A stretch of DNA of 64,000 bases from Lentzea sp. NBRC 102530 (GTDB lineage Bacteria > Actinomycetota > Actinomycetes > Mycobacteriales > Pseudonocardiaceae), in assembly GCF_030269365.1 (NCBI RefSeq), contig NZ_BSTF01000016.1:1-64000 (forward strand), in the 5' to 3' direction. Below the pieces are notes generated by a model. The model made no database searches, was not told the DNA's origin, and saw nothing but the letters and a program-made list of their open reading frames with translations. The translations under genes were made by a program, and so were the position numbers. Positions 1-8,933 of the stretch are shown one piece after another; positions within the stretch are counted from its first letter, which is position 1, and each line of letters begins with the position of its first letter.

Positions 1-5
1 CATAG

Positions 6-124
6 TGTTTCGGTGGTTATAGCGTTGGGGAAACACCCGGTCCCATTCCGAACCCGGTAGTTAAGCCCTTCTGCGCCGATGGTACTGCACTGGTTACGGT
101 GTGGGAGAGTAGGTCGCCGCCGAA
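6..124 (+). rRNA. rrf: 5S ribosomal RNA
   Basis: The sequence matches the actinobacterial 5S rRNA. The 5' strand GTTTCGGTGG pairs with the 3' strand CGCCGCCGAAC to form helix I. The internal CCCATTCCGAACCCGG and GGTGTGGGAGAGTAGG segments are the universal 5S signatures. The exact ends are estimated from the helix I pairing. It is the last gene of an rRNA operon whose 16S and 23S genes must lie to the left of the window. Confidence 0.97.
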
Positions 125-134
125 CTTCTTCCCT

Positions 135-188
135 GAAGGGGCTTGTGATTGCGGGGCACAATTTAAGTGCTCGCTCACAGGCCCCTTT
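135..188 (+). terminator. rRNA operon terminator hairpin
   Basis: The left arm GAAGGGGCTTGTGA (135-148) pairs with TCACAGGCCCCTTT (175-188), with one G-U pair and a loop that can itself fold. It begins 11 bases after the 5S 3' end and is followed by only a short pyrimidine stretch. Its position and stem length fit the terminator of the rRNA operon. Confidence 0.8.
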
Positions 189-211
189 CAGCGTGTCCAT
201 AGGAGGATTTG

Positions 212-2749
212 GTGTCTAGGTTCGGGGATCGTCCCGGCGACCGTCAGCGTGGCCAGGGAGACCGACCGCGCCGTTCCGAGGGTGGCCGTCCAGCAGGCGA
301 TCGGAAGTTCAGCAACAACTCCCAGCGCGGCGAAAGCTCCGGTGACCGCAGCAACAGCGGCGACCGTCGAGACAACCGCGCCGGCTCCGGCGACCGCGGC
401 GGTTACCGCGGTCAGGGTTCCAGTGACCGTGGTGGCTACCGCAAGGACGACTCCGGCGATCGCGGTGGCTACCGCGGCGACCGTTCGAGCGACCGCGGCG
501 GCTCACGCGGCCAGGGCTCCGGCGACCGCGGCGGCTTCCGCAGCGACCGCCCGGCCTACCGCAAGGACGACTCGAACGACCGCGGTGGCTACCGCGGCCA
601 GGGCTCGAGTGACCGTGGTGGCTACCGCAAGGACGACTCCGGCGATCGCGGTGGTTACCGCGGCGACCGGGGCGACCGGCCCGGCTTCCGCAGGGACGAC
701 TCGGGTGACCGCGGTGGTTACCGGGGTCAGGGCTCCAGCGATCGCGGCGGCTACCGCAAGAGCGACTCGAACGACCGTGGCGGGTTCCGCAAGGACGACC
801 GCGGCGGTGACCGCGGTGGTTACCGGGGTCAGGGTTCGAGCGACCGCGGCGGTTTCCGGCGTGACGACGACCGTGGCGGCGATCGTGGTGGTTACCGCGG
901 GCAGGGCTCCGGCGACCGTCCCGGCTACCGCAAGGACGACTCCGGCGATCGTGGCGGCTTCCGCGGCGAGCGCTCGGGTGACCGTGGCGGGTTCCGCAAG
1001 GACGACCGCGGTGGCGATCGTGGTGGTTACCGGGGTCAGGGCTCCAGCGACCGTGGCGGTTTCCGTCGCGATGACGACCGTGGCGGCTACCGCAAGAGCG
1101 ACTCCGGCGAGCGCGGCGGGTTCCGCAGCGACCGGGGCGACCGTCCGGGCTTCCGCAAGGACGACTCGAACGACCGTGGCGGCTACCGGGGTTCCAGCGA
1201 CCGCGGCGGCTACCGCAAGGACGACTCCGGCGATCGCGGCGGCTACCGCAAGAGCGACTCGAACGACCGTGGCGGATTCCGCAAGGACGACCGCGGCGGT
1301 GACCGTGGTGGTTACCGGGGTCAGGGTTCGAGCGACCGCGGCGGTTTCCGGCGTGACGACGACCGTGGCGGCGATCGCCGTGGGCAGGGTTCCGGCGATC
1401 GTGGTGGCTTCCGCAGCGACCGGGGTGACCGTCCGGGCTTCCGCAAGGACGACTCGAACGACCGCGGTGGCTACCGGGGTGACCGTTCGGGCGACCGCGG
1501 TGGGTTCCGCAAGGACGACCGCGGCGGCGACCGCGGCGGGTACCGCAAGAGCGACTCGAACGACCGCGGTGGCTACCGGAAGAACGACTCCGGTGACCGG
1601 GGCGGGTTCCGTCGCGACGACGACCGGGGTGGCTACCGCAACGACGAGCGTCCGGCCGCTGACGACAAGCGGGACGAGCGCAGCCGTGAGCGGGCGGCGC
1701 GGTTCCAGGAGCGCATCGCCGAGCAGGAGACCGTTGGCAAGGACACCGTCGAGGACGGCGCCGCCGAGGTGACCGGGCAGACCGGCGAGCGTGCCGGCTA
1801 CCGGCTCGGTGACGGCGCTGCCGCCACGCGTGCCGCCGCCGGCCGTGAAGCCGCCAAGGCCGACACCGATGTCGACGAGGATGCCGACGAGGACGTCGAC
1901 ACCGACGAGGACGCGGTCGAGAGCAAGACCGAGGCCGACGAGACCGACGAGACCGACGAGACCGAGAAGGTCGTCGAGGCCGGCACCCCGAGCGTCGAGG
2001 CCGATGACGCTGACGAGCCCGGCGAGGTTCGCCACGAGGCGCCCGCGCCCCGTGGCGGACGGCCCGAGCTGCCGGAGGAAGCCGACCTGTCGCTGCTCGA
2101 CCCCGAGATCAAGCTGGAGCTGCGCAGCCTTCCCAAGGGCCTCGCGGAGCTCGTCGGCAAGCACCTGGCCGCGGCCGGGCTGCTGATCGACGAGGAGCCG
2201 GAGCTCGCGCTCGAGCACGCCCGGTACGCGCGCAGCAAGGCTGCGCGGGTCGGGGTCGTGCGCGAGGCGGCCGGGCTCACGGCGTACTTCGCGGACGAGT
2301 GGGCCGAGGCGCTCAGCGAACTGCGGGCCGCCCGCCGGATGATGCCCGGACCGGGCCACCTGGCGATCATGGCGGACTGCGAGCGGGCGCTCGGCCGGCC
2401 GGAGCGGGCCATCGACCTCGCCAAGGACCCGGCGGCCAAGGAGCTCAGCCAGGAGGACGAGATCGAGCTGCGGATCGTCGCGGCCGGTGCTCGCCGGGAC
2501 ATGGGTCAGCTGGACGCGGCCGTCGTCGCGTTGCAGGGGCCGGACCTCGACCCGGGGCAGCGCACCCCGTACTCCGCGCGGCTCTTCTACGCTTACGCCG
2601 ACAACCTGGCCGCGGCCGGGCGTACCGAGGAAGCCGTCAAGTGGTTCCTCAACGCCGCCGAGGCTGACGACGAGGGGGAGACGGACGCCGCCGAGCGCGC
2701 GTTCGAGCTGACCCACGAGGACACCCCAGAGGAGACCGGGCAGCAGTGA
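212..2749 (+). CDS. RGG-repeat protein with C-terminal TPR-like domain (Rv1691-position homologue)
   Basis: The 845-residue product has three parts. Residues 1 to about 480 are a disordered, highly charged array of DRGGYR/DRGGFR units separated by KDDSGD, KSDSND, GQGSS and RRDDD spacers. Residues about 500-610 are acidic and rich in Asp, Glu and Thr. Residues about 620-845 form a helical TPR-like domain. RGG/RGY arrays are established RNA-binding and condensate-forming elements, so RNA or ribosome association is an inference. The gene occupies the place of M. tuberculosis Rv1691, a TPR protein upstream of the HAD phosphatase and tlyA. The GTG start was chosen because AGGAGG lies 5 bases upstream; a TTG one codon earlier is less likely. 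Its stop overlaps the next start (GTGA). The function is unknown. Confidence 0.85.
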   Translation: MSRFGDRPGDRQRGQGDRPRRSEGGRPAGDRKFSNNSQRGESSGDRSNSGDRRDNRAGSGDRGGYRGQGSSDRGGYRKDDSGDRGGYRGDRSSDRGGSRGQGSGDRGGFRSDRPAYRKDDSNDRGGYRGQGSSDRGGYRKDDSGDRGGYRGDRGDRPGFRRDDSGDRGGYRGQGSSDRGGYRKSDSNDRGGFRKDDRGGDRGGYRGQGSSDRGGFRRDDDRGGDRGGYRGQGSGDRPGYRKDDSGDRGGFRGERSGDRGGFRKDDRGGDRGGYRGQGSSDRGGFRRDDDRGGYRKSDSGERGGFRSDRGDRPGFRKDDSNDRGGYRGSSDRGGYRKDDSGDRGGYRKSDSNDRGGFRKDDRGGDRGGYRGQGSSDRGGFRRDDDRGGDRRGQGSGDRGGFRSDRGDRPGFRKDDSNDRGGYRGDRSGDRGGFRKDDRGGDRGGYRKSDSNDRGGYRKNDSGDRGGFRRDDDRGGYRNDERPAADDKRDERSRERAARFQERIAEQETVGKDTVEDGAAEVTGQTGERAGYRLGDGAAATRAAAGREAAKADTDVDEDADEDVDTDEDAVESKTEADETDETDETEKVVEAGTPSVEADDADEPGEVRHEAPAPRGGRPELPEEADLSLLDPEIKLELRSLPKGLAELVGKHLAAAGLLIDEEPELALEHARYARSKAARVGVVREAAGLTAYFADEWAEALSELRAARRMMPGPGHLAIMADCERALGRPERAIDLAKDPAAKELSQEDEIELRIVAAGARRDMGQLDAAVVALQGPDLDPGQRTPYSARLFYAYADNLAAAGRTEEAVKWFLNAAEADDEGETDAAERAFELTHEDTPEETGQQ
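347..1650 (+). repeat. In-frame DRGG(Y/F)R coding repeat array
   Basis: Imperfect tandem units encode DRGGYR or DRGGFR with 6-10-residue spacers. I counted about 38 DRGG tetrads by hand. The variation lies mostly in third codon positions (ggcggc, ggtggc, ggcggt), so the array is kept as protein sequence rather than as a freshly expanded DNA repeat. It creates long spurious open frames on both strands. Confidence 0.9.
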
Positions 2750-3540
2750 GCGAGACGTTGGTCGACAGGTACGACGCGTTGCTGATCGATCTCGACGGCA
2801 CCGTCTACCGCGGAAACGAAGCCGTGCCAGGGGCCGCCGAAGCGATCGCGGCGGCCAGGAGCAAGGGCGTCGGCATCCGCTACGTCACCAACAACGCCTC
2901 CCGCTCACCGCAGACGGTGGCCGACCACCTCGTCGAGCTCGGGTTCGAGACGACGGTCGACGAGGTGAGCACCTCCTCCCAGGCGGGCGCGGCCATGCTG
3001 GCCGAACGCCTGCCGAAGCGCTCCACCGTGCTCGTGCTCGGCACCAAGGCCCTGCAGGCCGAGGTGCTGAAGCGCGGGCTCGTCCCGACCGACACCGCCG
3101 AAGGCGCGGTGGCGGTCCTGCAGGGCCTCTCGATGGACCTCGGCTGGCGTGAGCTGGCCGAGGCCACCGTGGCCATTCGCAACGGCGCGCTGTGGGTGGC
3201 GTGCAACGTCGACGCCACCCTGCCCACCGAACGCGGCCTGCTCCCCGGCAACGGCAGCCTCGTCGCGGCCCTCAAGGCCGCGACCGACCAGGAACCCCTC
3301 GTCGCCGGCAAGCCCGCCACCCCGCTGCTCCAGCAGGCGGCCAAGGACCTCGGCGCCCACCGCCCGCTGGTCATCGGCGACCGCCTCGACACGGACATCC
3401 TGGGCGCGGTGAACGCCGGCATGGACTCACTGCTCGTGCTCACGGGTGTATCGACCGAACAAGAAGCGCAAGCGCTTCCGGATGAGCAAAAGCCCACGTA
3501 TGTCGGCGCGGACCTCTCGGTACTGCATCGGCTACCGTAA
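2746..3540 (+). CDS. HAD-superfamily NagD/phosphoglycolate-phosphatase-like hydrolase
   Basis: The 264-residue HAD IIA phosphatase has the motif I nucleophile in LLIDLDGTVYRG near residue 17 and motif II in YVTNNASRSP. The motif III/IV region reads VAGKPATPLLQQA and PLVIGDRLDTDI, where the Asp pair binds Mg2+. A C2-type cap domain lies between motifs II and III, as in NagD and glycerol-3-phosphate phosphatases. The positional counterpart in M. tuberculosis is Rv1692, reported as a glycerol-3-phosphate phosphatase, but the substrate here cannot be read from sequence. The start codon overlaps the previous stop by 4 bases, so the two genes are probably translationally coupled. The protein is cytosolic. 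Confidence 0.9.
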   Translation: MSETLVDRYDALLIDLDGTVYRGNEAVPGAAEAIAAARSKGVGIRYVTNNASRSPQTVADHLVELGFETTVDEVSTSSQAGAAMLAERLPKRSTVLVLGTKALQAEVLKRGLVPTDTAEGAVAVLQGLSMDLGWRELAEATVAIRNGALWVACNVDATLPTERGLLPGNGSLVAALKAATDQEPLVAGKPATPLLQQAAKDLGAHRPLVIGDRLDTDILGAVNAGMDSLLVLTGVSTEQEAQALPDEQKPTYVGADLSVLHRLP

Positions 3541-3545
3541 GAGGA

Positions 3546-3713
3546 GTGAGCTACCCCCTGCCCGGACCGCCGCCCAACCCGGCCGACGCCATCGAAGGCG
3601 CGCTGGAGCGGCTCGACGGGCTCGAGAACGTTCCCCTCGACGAGCACGTGGCCCGGTTCGACGCGGTGCACGCGACGCTCACCGACGCGCTGTCGAGCAT
3701 CGACAAGGTGTGA
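3546..3713 (+). CDS. Conserved small protein (Rv1693 position)
   Basis: This frame encodes a 55-residue acidic protein: MSYPLPGPPPNPADAIEGAL, then an amphipathic helical segment ending in SSIDKV. It fills the gap between the HAD gene and tlyA exactly where mycobacteria carry a similarly tiny gene. Codons end in G or C as in the neighbours. A GAGGAG run overlaps the GTG start, so ribosome binding probably depends on coupling to the upstream gene. No function is assigned. Confidence 0.75.
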   Translation: MSYPLPGPPPNPADAIEGALERLDGLENVPLDEHVARFDAVHATLTDALSSIDKV

Positions 3714-3719
3714 TGCACA

Positions 3720-4517
3720 GTGCCTCGCAGGGTGCGGCTCGACGCCGAACTCGTGCGCAGGGGGCTCGCCAGGTCCCGTGAGCACGCCAGCCAACTCGTC
3801 GCGGACGGGCGCGTGAAGGTGCGCGGCACCGTCGCGACCAAACCCGCGACCGCCGTGGAGACCTCCGACGCGGTCGTCGTCAAGGACATCGACAACGACC
3901 CCAACTGGGCGTCGCGGGGCGCGCACAAGCTCATCGGTGCGCTCGAGGGCTTCCAGATCGACCCGACCGGAAAGCGTTGTCTCGACGCGGGCGCATCCAC
4001 TGGCGGTTTCACCGACGTGCTGCTGCGCAAGGGCGCACGGCAGGTCGTCGCCGCCGACGTCGGCAGGGGCCTGCTGGACTGGAAGCTGCAGACCGACGAC
4101 CGGGTCGTGGTGAAGGACAAGACCAACGTCCGCACCCTCACGCCCGAGGACATCGGCGGCGAAGTTGAACTCGTGGTGGCCGATCTTTCGTTTATCTCGT
4201 TGAGGCTTGTGCTTCCCGCACTCGCCGCGTGCCTCGACGAGGAAGGCGATCTGCTGCCGATGGTCAAGCCGCAGTTCGAGGTCGGCAAGGAACGCCTCGG
4301 CTCCGGTGGCGTCGTGCGTGAACCCGAACTGCGCGTCGACGCCGTGCTCGAGGTGACCAAGGCCGCCGCCGAACTCGGCCTGGCCGTGCACGGGGTCGTC
4401 GCGAGCCCGCTGCCCGGCCCGTCCGGCAACGTCGAATACTTCCTCTGGCTGCGCAAAGGTGAAGCGACCGATGCCGCAGAGATGGTGCGCACCGCCGTCG
4501 AAGAAGGGCCCCAATGA
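3720..4517 (+). CDS. tlyA: TlyA family 16S/23S rRNA 2'-O-methyltransferase (haemolysin-like)
   Basis: The 265-residue product has an N-terminal S4 RNA-binding domain (residues 1-60; [20 protein letters not shown]) and an FtsJ/RrmJ Rossmann methyltransferase domain. The SAM-binding loop is [16 protein letters not shown] near residue 90. TlyA methylates a cytidine in both 16S and 23S rRNA and conditions capreomycin susceptibility in mycobacteria. The invariant Lys of the S4-linker and WASRGAHKL motif is present. The GTG start follows the small gene by 6 bases, and the ATGA end overlaps nadK. Length is normal for the family. Confidence 0.95.
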   Translation: MPRRVRLDAELVRRGLARSREHASQLVADGRVKVRGTVATKPATAVETSDAVVVKDIDNDPNWASRGAHKLIGALEGFQIDPTGKRCLDAGASTGGFTDVLLRKGARQVVAADVGRGLLDWKLQTDDRVVVKDKTNVRTLTPEDIGGEVELVVADLSFISLRLVLPALAACLDEEGDLLPMVKPQFEVGKERLGSGGVVREPELRVDAVLEVTKAAAELGLAVHGVVASPLPGPSGNVEYFLWLRKGEATDAAEMVRTAVEEGPQ

Positions 4518-5404
4518 GGGAAGTCCTGCTGGTCGTCCACACCGGTCACCAGAGCAACATCGATCTCGCCCGTCAGGTGGCAGGCCGCCTCGCGGTCGGG
4601 GGCGTCACGACGAGGGTGCTCGACGACGAGGCGCGTGACCTCGGCCCGTCGTGCTGCACCAAGGTCGTGCCCGCCGACGACCACGCGGCCGAAGGCACCG
4701 AACTCGTGCTGGTGCTGGGCGGTGACGGCACGCTGCTGCGTGGTGCCGAACTGGCCCGCCCCGCGCGCGTGCCGGTGCTGGGCGTCAACCTCGGCCGCGT
4801 CGGGTTCCTCGCCGAGGCCGACTCGGACGCGCTGCACGAGGCCGTCGGGCACGTGCTGGAACGCGACTACTTCGTGGAAGAGCGCATGACGCTCGACCTG
4901 ATCGCCAAGGTCGACGGCGAGGTCGTCGTGCAGACCTGGGCGCTCAACGAGATCAGCGTCGAGAAGCTGATCCGCGAACGCATCCTCGAGGTCGTCGTCG
5001 AGGTCGACGGACGCCCGGTGTCGGCGTTCGGCTGCGACGGCGTGCTGTGCGCGACGCCCACGGGGTCCACCGCCTACGCGTTCTCCGCCGGCGGACCCGT
5101 CGTGTGGCCGGACGTGCAGGCGATCCTGGTGGTGCCGAGCAACGCGCACGCGCTGTTCGCGAGACCGCTGGTCGTCTCGCCGAAGTCGCACGTGGCGTTC
5201 GAGATCGAGGCGACCGGGCACCCGGCGGCGTTGTCCGCGGACGGGCGGCGCACGTTCGAACTGCCCGCGGGCGCGCGGATCGAGATCGTGGAGGGCGCGG
5301 TACCGCTGAAGGTCGTGCGGCTGCGCCAGGCACCGTTCACGGACCGGCTGGTCGAGAAGTTCGACCTGCCGGTGAAGGGCTGGCGGGGACCATCGGCAGG
5401 CTGA
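4514..5404 (+). CDS. nadK: NAD kinase
   Basis: The 296-residue protein phosphorylates NAD to NADP with ATP or polyphosphate. The diagnostic GGDGTLL motif is near residue 73, followed by the [10 protein letters not shown] segment. The NE motif occurs in [10 protein letters not shown] and the substrate-binding segment in [16 protein letters not shown]. The gene sits in the conserved tlyA-nadK-recN order and overlaps tlyA by ATGA. Length and motifs are complete, so the enzyme should be active. Confidence 0.97.
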   Translation: MREVLLVVHTGHQSNIDLARQVAGRLAVGGVTTRVLDDEARDLGPSCCTKVVPADDHAAEGTELVLVLGGDGTLLRGAELARPARVPVLGVNLGRVGFLAEADSDALHEAVGHVLERDYFVEERMTLDLIAKVDGEVVVQTWALNEISVEKLIRERILEVVVEVDGRPVSAFGCDGVLCATPTGSTAYAFSAGGPVVWPDVQAILVVPSNAHALFARPLVVSPKSHVAFEIEATGHPAALSADGRRTFELPAGARIEIVEGAVPLKVVRLRQAPFTDRLVEKFDLPVKGWRGPSAG

Positions 5405-5484
5405 CCGCGCCGCTCGGTGCGTCGGCACTGGCTCGTTACGGTGCCCGCGAGGAAATGTCGGAGTCGACAAGTAAGGTTCGCCCT

Positions 5485-7266
5485 GTGCTGGCCGAGATGC
5501 GCATCAATGGCCTTGGCGTGATCGACGAGGCCACCCTTGAACTAGATCCCGGATTCACCGTGGTCACCGGTGAGACCGGCGCGGGCAAGACCATGGTCGT
5601 GACCGGGTTGCACCTGCTCGGCGGTGGCCGGGCGGAGGCGTCGCGGGTCCGTACCGGGGCTGACAAAGCGGTGGTCGAAGGCCGCTTCCAGGCTCCGGCG
5701 GGCAGCCCTGCCGCGAAGGTGGCGGAGGAGGTCGGCGGCGAGGCCGACGAGGACGGGTCGCTGATCGCGATCCGCACCGTCGGGTCCGACGGCCGTTCCC
5801 GCGCGCACGTCGGCGGCCGTTCCGTGCCGGTCGGAGTCCTGTCCGAACTGGCCGAGCAGCTCATCGCCGTGCACGGTCAGAACGACCAGCTGCGCCTCAT
5901 GCGCCCGACCGAGCAGCGTGCCGTGCTCGACAGGTTCGCGAGCGAGGACGTGGGCGAGCCGCTGCGCGCGTACCAGTCGGTCCGCGAGGAGTGGCTGCGC
6001 GTCTCGAACGAGCTGCGCGAACGCACCGAACGCTCCCGCGAGCTCGCCCGCGAGGCCGACCTGCTGCGGCACGGCCTGACCGAGATCGACGCGGTCGACC
6101 CCAAGCCGGGCGAAGAGACCGAGCTGCACGACGAGGCCCGCCGCCTCGCCGACGCCGACCAGCTCCGCGAAGCCGCCCAGGGCGCGCAGTTCGCGGTGTC
6201 GGGGTCCCTGGAGGGCGACCCGGACAACCCCGGTGCGCTCGGGCTGATCTCCGAGGCCGCGCGCAGGTTGTCCGCGTCCGAGGACCCGAAGCTCCGCGAG
6301 ATGGAACCCCGGCTCGTCGAGGCCGCCACGCTGCTCGCCGACGTCGGCGCCGAGATCTCCGGCTACCTCGACCACCTGGAGGCCGACCCCGGCCGCCTGG
6401 AGGCCGTGCTGCAACGGCAGGCCGAGCTGAAGGCGCTCACCCGCAAGTACGCGGCGGACGTCGACGGCGTGATCGCCTGGGCCGCGGACGCCCGCGCCCG
6501 GCTCGACGGCCTCGACACGTCGGAGGAGGCGCTGACCGCGCTGGCCACCCGGCGCGACGAGCTGGCCGTCGAACTCGCCGGCCTGGCCGAACGGGTCACC
6601 GCCGCGCGCACCGAGGCCGCGCTGGAACTCGGCAAGGCCGTCAGCGAGGAGCTCGACGGGCTCGCCATGCCGCACGCCACGGTCGAACTGGCCGTCCGCC
6701 CCCGGCACGCCGAGTCGGGCGACGCGCAGGCGCTGACCGTCGGCCGCTCGATCCTGCACGCCGGGTCGTCCGGCGTGGACGACGTCGAACTGCGGCTGAT
6801 CTCGCACCCCGGCGCGCCCGCGCTGCCGGTGCACAAGGGCGCGTCCGGCGGTGAGCTCTCGCGCGTCATGCTCGCGCTGGAGGTCGTGCTGTCGCACTCC
6901 GACCCGGTGCCCACGCTGGTGTTCGACGAGGTCGACGCCGGTGTCGGTGGCCGGGCGGCGGTCGAGGTCGGGCGCAGGCTCGCCCGGCTGGCCCGCTCGC
7001 ACCAGGTCATCGTCGTGACGCACCTGCCGCAGGTCGCCGCGTTCGCGGACAGGCACCTCGTCGTGGACAAGTCCGCCGACGGCACGTTCACCCGGTCCGC
7101 CGTGCGCAAGCTGGACGAGACGCAACGGGTCGTGGAACTGGCCCGCATGCTCGCCGGCATGGACTCGACGGACACCGGTCGCGCGCACGCCGAGGAGCTG
7201 CTGGCCGCGGCCAAGGCCGACAAGTCGTCGGCGCCGGTCGTGCGCAGGCGCAAGAAGAAGGGCTGA
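5485..7266 (+). CDS. recN: DNA repair protein RecN
   Basis: RecN is an SMC-like ATPase that acts in double-strand-break repair. The 593-residue product has Walker A TGETGAGKTMV near residue 31, a central region with two heptad-rich coiled-coil arms, the signature GASGGELSRVMLALE and Walker B PTLVFDEVDAGVGG, then VIVVTHLPQVAAFAD. The open frame extends far upstream through nadK, so GTG 5485 was chosen: it gives the canonical start (LAEMRINGLGVID) and has AAGG about 9 bases upstream. ATG 5455 and ATG 5497 are alternatives. The C-terminus is a basic RRRKKKG tail. Confidence 0.95.
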   Translation: MLAEMRINGLGVIDEATLELDPGFTVVTGETGAGKTMVVTGLHLLGGGRAEASRVRTGADKAVVEGRFQAPAGSPAAKVAEEVGGEADEDGSLIAIRTVGSDGRSRAHVGGRSVPVGVLSELAEQLIAVHGQNDQLRLMRPTEQRAVLDRFASEDVGEPLRAYQSVREEWLRVSNELRERTERSRELAREADLLRHGLTEIDAVDPKPGEETELHDEARRLADADQLREAAQGAQFAVSGSLEGDPDNPGALGLISEAARRLSASEDPKLREMEPRLVEAATLLADVGAEISGYLDHLEADPGRLEAVLQRQAELKALTRKYAADVDGVIAWAADARARLDGLDTSEEALTALATRRDELAVELAGLAERVTAARTEAALELGKAVSEELDGLAMPHATVELAVRPRHAESGDAQALTVGRSILHAGSSGVDDVELRLISHPGAPALPVHKGASGGELSRVMLALEVVLSHSDPVPTLVFDEVDAGVGGRAAVEVGRRLARLARSHQVIVVTHLPQVAAFADRHLVVDKSADGTFTRSAVRKLDETQRVVELARMLAGMDSTDTGRAHAEELLAAAKADKSSAPVVRRRKKKG

Positions 7267-7283
7267 CACCGCTCGAGTTCGGC

Positions 7284-7892
7284 ATGATGGGCAGGGTGAC
7301 CGGATCTGTGACGACGCGCCGCGTCTTCGGCGCGGTGCTGGTGTGCGTCGCGGCCGGGCTCGCGGTGGTGGCCACGTTCCTGAACGCCTACTCGGTGCAG
7401 TTCGTGGTCAACCGCCGCACGCTGCGCTTCGAGGCGACGACGTGGGCCGTGCAACGCGACGACTTCCGCGAGTTCCTGCTGCTCAAACCCCTGGAGTTCG
7501 GGGAGCCGGTGGTGGGCGGCGCGGTCGTCGTGCTGGTGTCGGCCGTGCTCGCGTTCCGGGTGCCCGCCCTGCGGATCGGCACGCTGCTCGGCGCCGGGCT
7601 GCTGGTCGGTGCCGCCTGGTCCGCGGTCGTGCGGGTGCAGGGGCTGATCGACGAACTCGGCTCGCTCGACTCGCCCGTGCCCATCGAGGTGGAGCAGGGC
7701 GACGGCGTCACGATGCTGATCGTCGCCGCGGGCCTGGCCGTCATCGCGGCCGTGCTGCACCAGGAACTGCCGCGGACCGAACCCCGTCCGGACACCGGTG
7801 ACGGCGTGGTGATCCACCAGGCCGACGACGCGGACGACACGGACACCCCGCCGTACGGGTATCCGGTGATCGTGGAGCCGAAGAGTGATTGA
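7284..7892 (+). CDS. Four-helix membrane protein A of a recN-steA cluster
   Basis: The 202-residue integral membrane protein has predicted helices near residues 12-34, 73-95, 97-116 and 140-160. A 35-residue external loop after helix 1 contains the tryptophan segment TTWAVQRDDF. The acidic cytosolic tail reads DGVVIHQADDADDTDT then PPYGYPV. The tail is shared with the next gene (DGVVVHQ...DDDTPPFG), so the two are paralogues. No family is recognised. ATG 7284 has no clear ribosome site; GTG 7296 is a possible shorter start. The end overlaps the next gene by 8 bases. Confidence 0.8.
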   Translation: MMGRVTGSVTTRRVFGAVLVCVAAGLAVVATFLNAYSVQFVVNRRTLRFEATTWAVQRDDFREFLLLKPLEFGEPVVGGAVVVLVSAVLAFRVPALRIGTLLGAGLLVGAAWSAVVRVQGLIDELGSLDSPVPIEVEQGDGVTMLIVAAGLAVIAAVLHQELPRTEPRPDTGDGVVIHQADDADDTDTPPYGYPVIVEPKSD

Positions 7893-8505
7893 CCGTCGCA
7901 GGATCAGCCTCGGGCTGCTCGTCCTCACGGCCCTGCTGGCCGCGATCGGGACGCTGCAACCCATGTTCAGCATCGTCTACCGGGGCTTCAGCCACCGGAT
8001 GACGGTGACCACGACGCTGTGGAACACCACCTCGGACCCGGCCGACGGCCCGCCCGACCAGCCCGCGATCTTCGGCGCCGGCTGGCCCGTCGTGCTCGCG
8101 GTGCTGGTCGTGGCCGCCTCCGTGGTGCTGCTGGTCCGCGAACGGACCGCGTTCGTCGGGCGGCCGCTCGCCATGGGCGGTGCCGGGGTGCTGGCCGGGG
8201 TCGTGTTCCTCTACGTGGTGCTGGTGCGGGAGCTGGCGGCGAACATCTCCGACCCGCAGTACCAGTCCGCGAACGACAACAACGAAGTTCGCTTCCACGG
8301 CGGTTTCCACCTCCTGGTCATCACGGCGATCATCGGACTCGTCGGGGCCGCGCTCGCCCAGCAGCGCACGGCACCGTCGGCAGACGAAGAGGAAGACGAC
8401 GAGAACGAGGACGGGGTGGTCGTGCACCAGCTCGGCAACGACGACGACACACCGCCGTTCGGGCTCGCCATCCCGCACGACGAACCGCAGCAGGAGACCC
8501 GGTGA
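7885..8505 (+). CDS. Four-helix membrane protein B of a recN-steA cluster
   Basis: The 206-residue membrane protein has helices near residues 8-26, 67-87, 92-112 and 135-155. The loop after helix 1 carries VTTTLWNTTSDPAD, similar in place and composition to the Trp loop of the preceding protein. The tail DGVVVHQLGNDDDTPPFG matches the neighbour's tail and supports duplication. It starts with GTG inside the end of gene A and its stop overlaps gene C (GTGA). The function is unknown; tight coupling suggests a multi-subunit membrane complex. Confidence 0.8.
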   Translation: MIDRRRISLGLLVLTALLAAIGTLQPMFSIVYRGFSHRMTVTTTLWNTTSDPADGPPDQPAIFGAGWPVVLAVLVVAASVVLLVRERTAFVGRPLAMGGAGVLAGVVFLYVVLVRELAANISDPQYQSANDNNEVRFHGGFHLLVITAIIGLVGAALAQQRTAPSADEEEDDENEDGVVVHQLGNDDDTPPFGLAIPHDEPQQETR

Positions 8506-8933
8506 TCGGCAGACCCACCGCGATCGCGCTGATCGCCATCGGAGTCGTGCTGACCGCGACGGCCCTGGTGCTGCCGTGGTACTCGACCGGCTACGCGGGC
8601 GGTGTCGAGGTCGTGGTTCGCGCGTGGGGCACGGAGATCGTCAACAAGCCCGGCGACTGGCCTGCGGGTGAACTGTCCCCCTGGTACGGGCTGCCGGTCG
8701 CGGTCGCGCTGGCGTTGCTCGTCGCGGGGGTCTGGGTCACCCGCGCGGCACTGGCCGGTGCGGCCGGACAGCTCGGCGCCGCCGGGATCATCGCGGCGCT
8801 GGTGGTGTCCGAACGCGGCCACGCGATCGAGCAGCAGGGCGACTTCGCGATCGGGTTCGGGCTGGTGTTCCTCGCCGTCGGCACGGTCGTCGCGCTCGCC
8901 GGAGCCGTTGCCGTGCAACGGGAGGCGGCATGA
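8502..8933 (+). CDS. Four-helix membrane protein C of a recN-steA cluster
   Basis: The 143-residue membrane protein has helices near residues 4-24, 60-82, 84-102 and 117-138. The external loop after helix 1 contains VVVRAWGTEIVNKPGDWPAG, again with Trp in the same relative place. It lacks the acidic tail of A and B. The open frame runs further left, but GTG 8502 overlaps the previous stop by 4 bases and gives a clean membrane N-terminus. The stop overlaps the next ATG. No family is recognised. Confidence 0.78.
   Translation: MIGRPTAIALIAIGVVLTATALVLPWYSTGYAGGVEVVVRAWGTEIVNKPGDWPAGELSPWYGLPVAVALALLVAGVWVTRAALAGAAGQLGAAGIIAALVVSERGHAIEQQGDFAIGFGLVFLAVGTVVALAGAVAVQREAA

Noticed and set aside
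347-1650. Tandem repeats as a CRISPR array or minisatellite
   Set aside because: Units vary in length and third codon position and stay in frame, and there are no unique spacers of constant size. It is a coding repeat.
99-1772. 557-residue plus-strand open frame overlapping 5S rRNA and the RGG gene
   Set aside because: It starts inside the 5S rRNA and is the +1 shadow of the repeat, made only of Ala, Thr, Arg and Val.
503-2716. 737-residue minus-strand open frame opposite the RGG gene
   Set aside because: It is a mirror of the DRGG repeat (Ala/Val/Thr-rich low complexity). It lacks a plausible start context and family features; the plus frame has an RBS and a conserved TPR domain.
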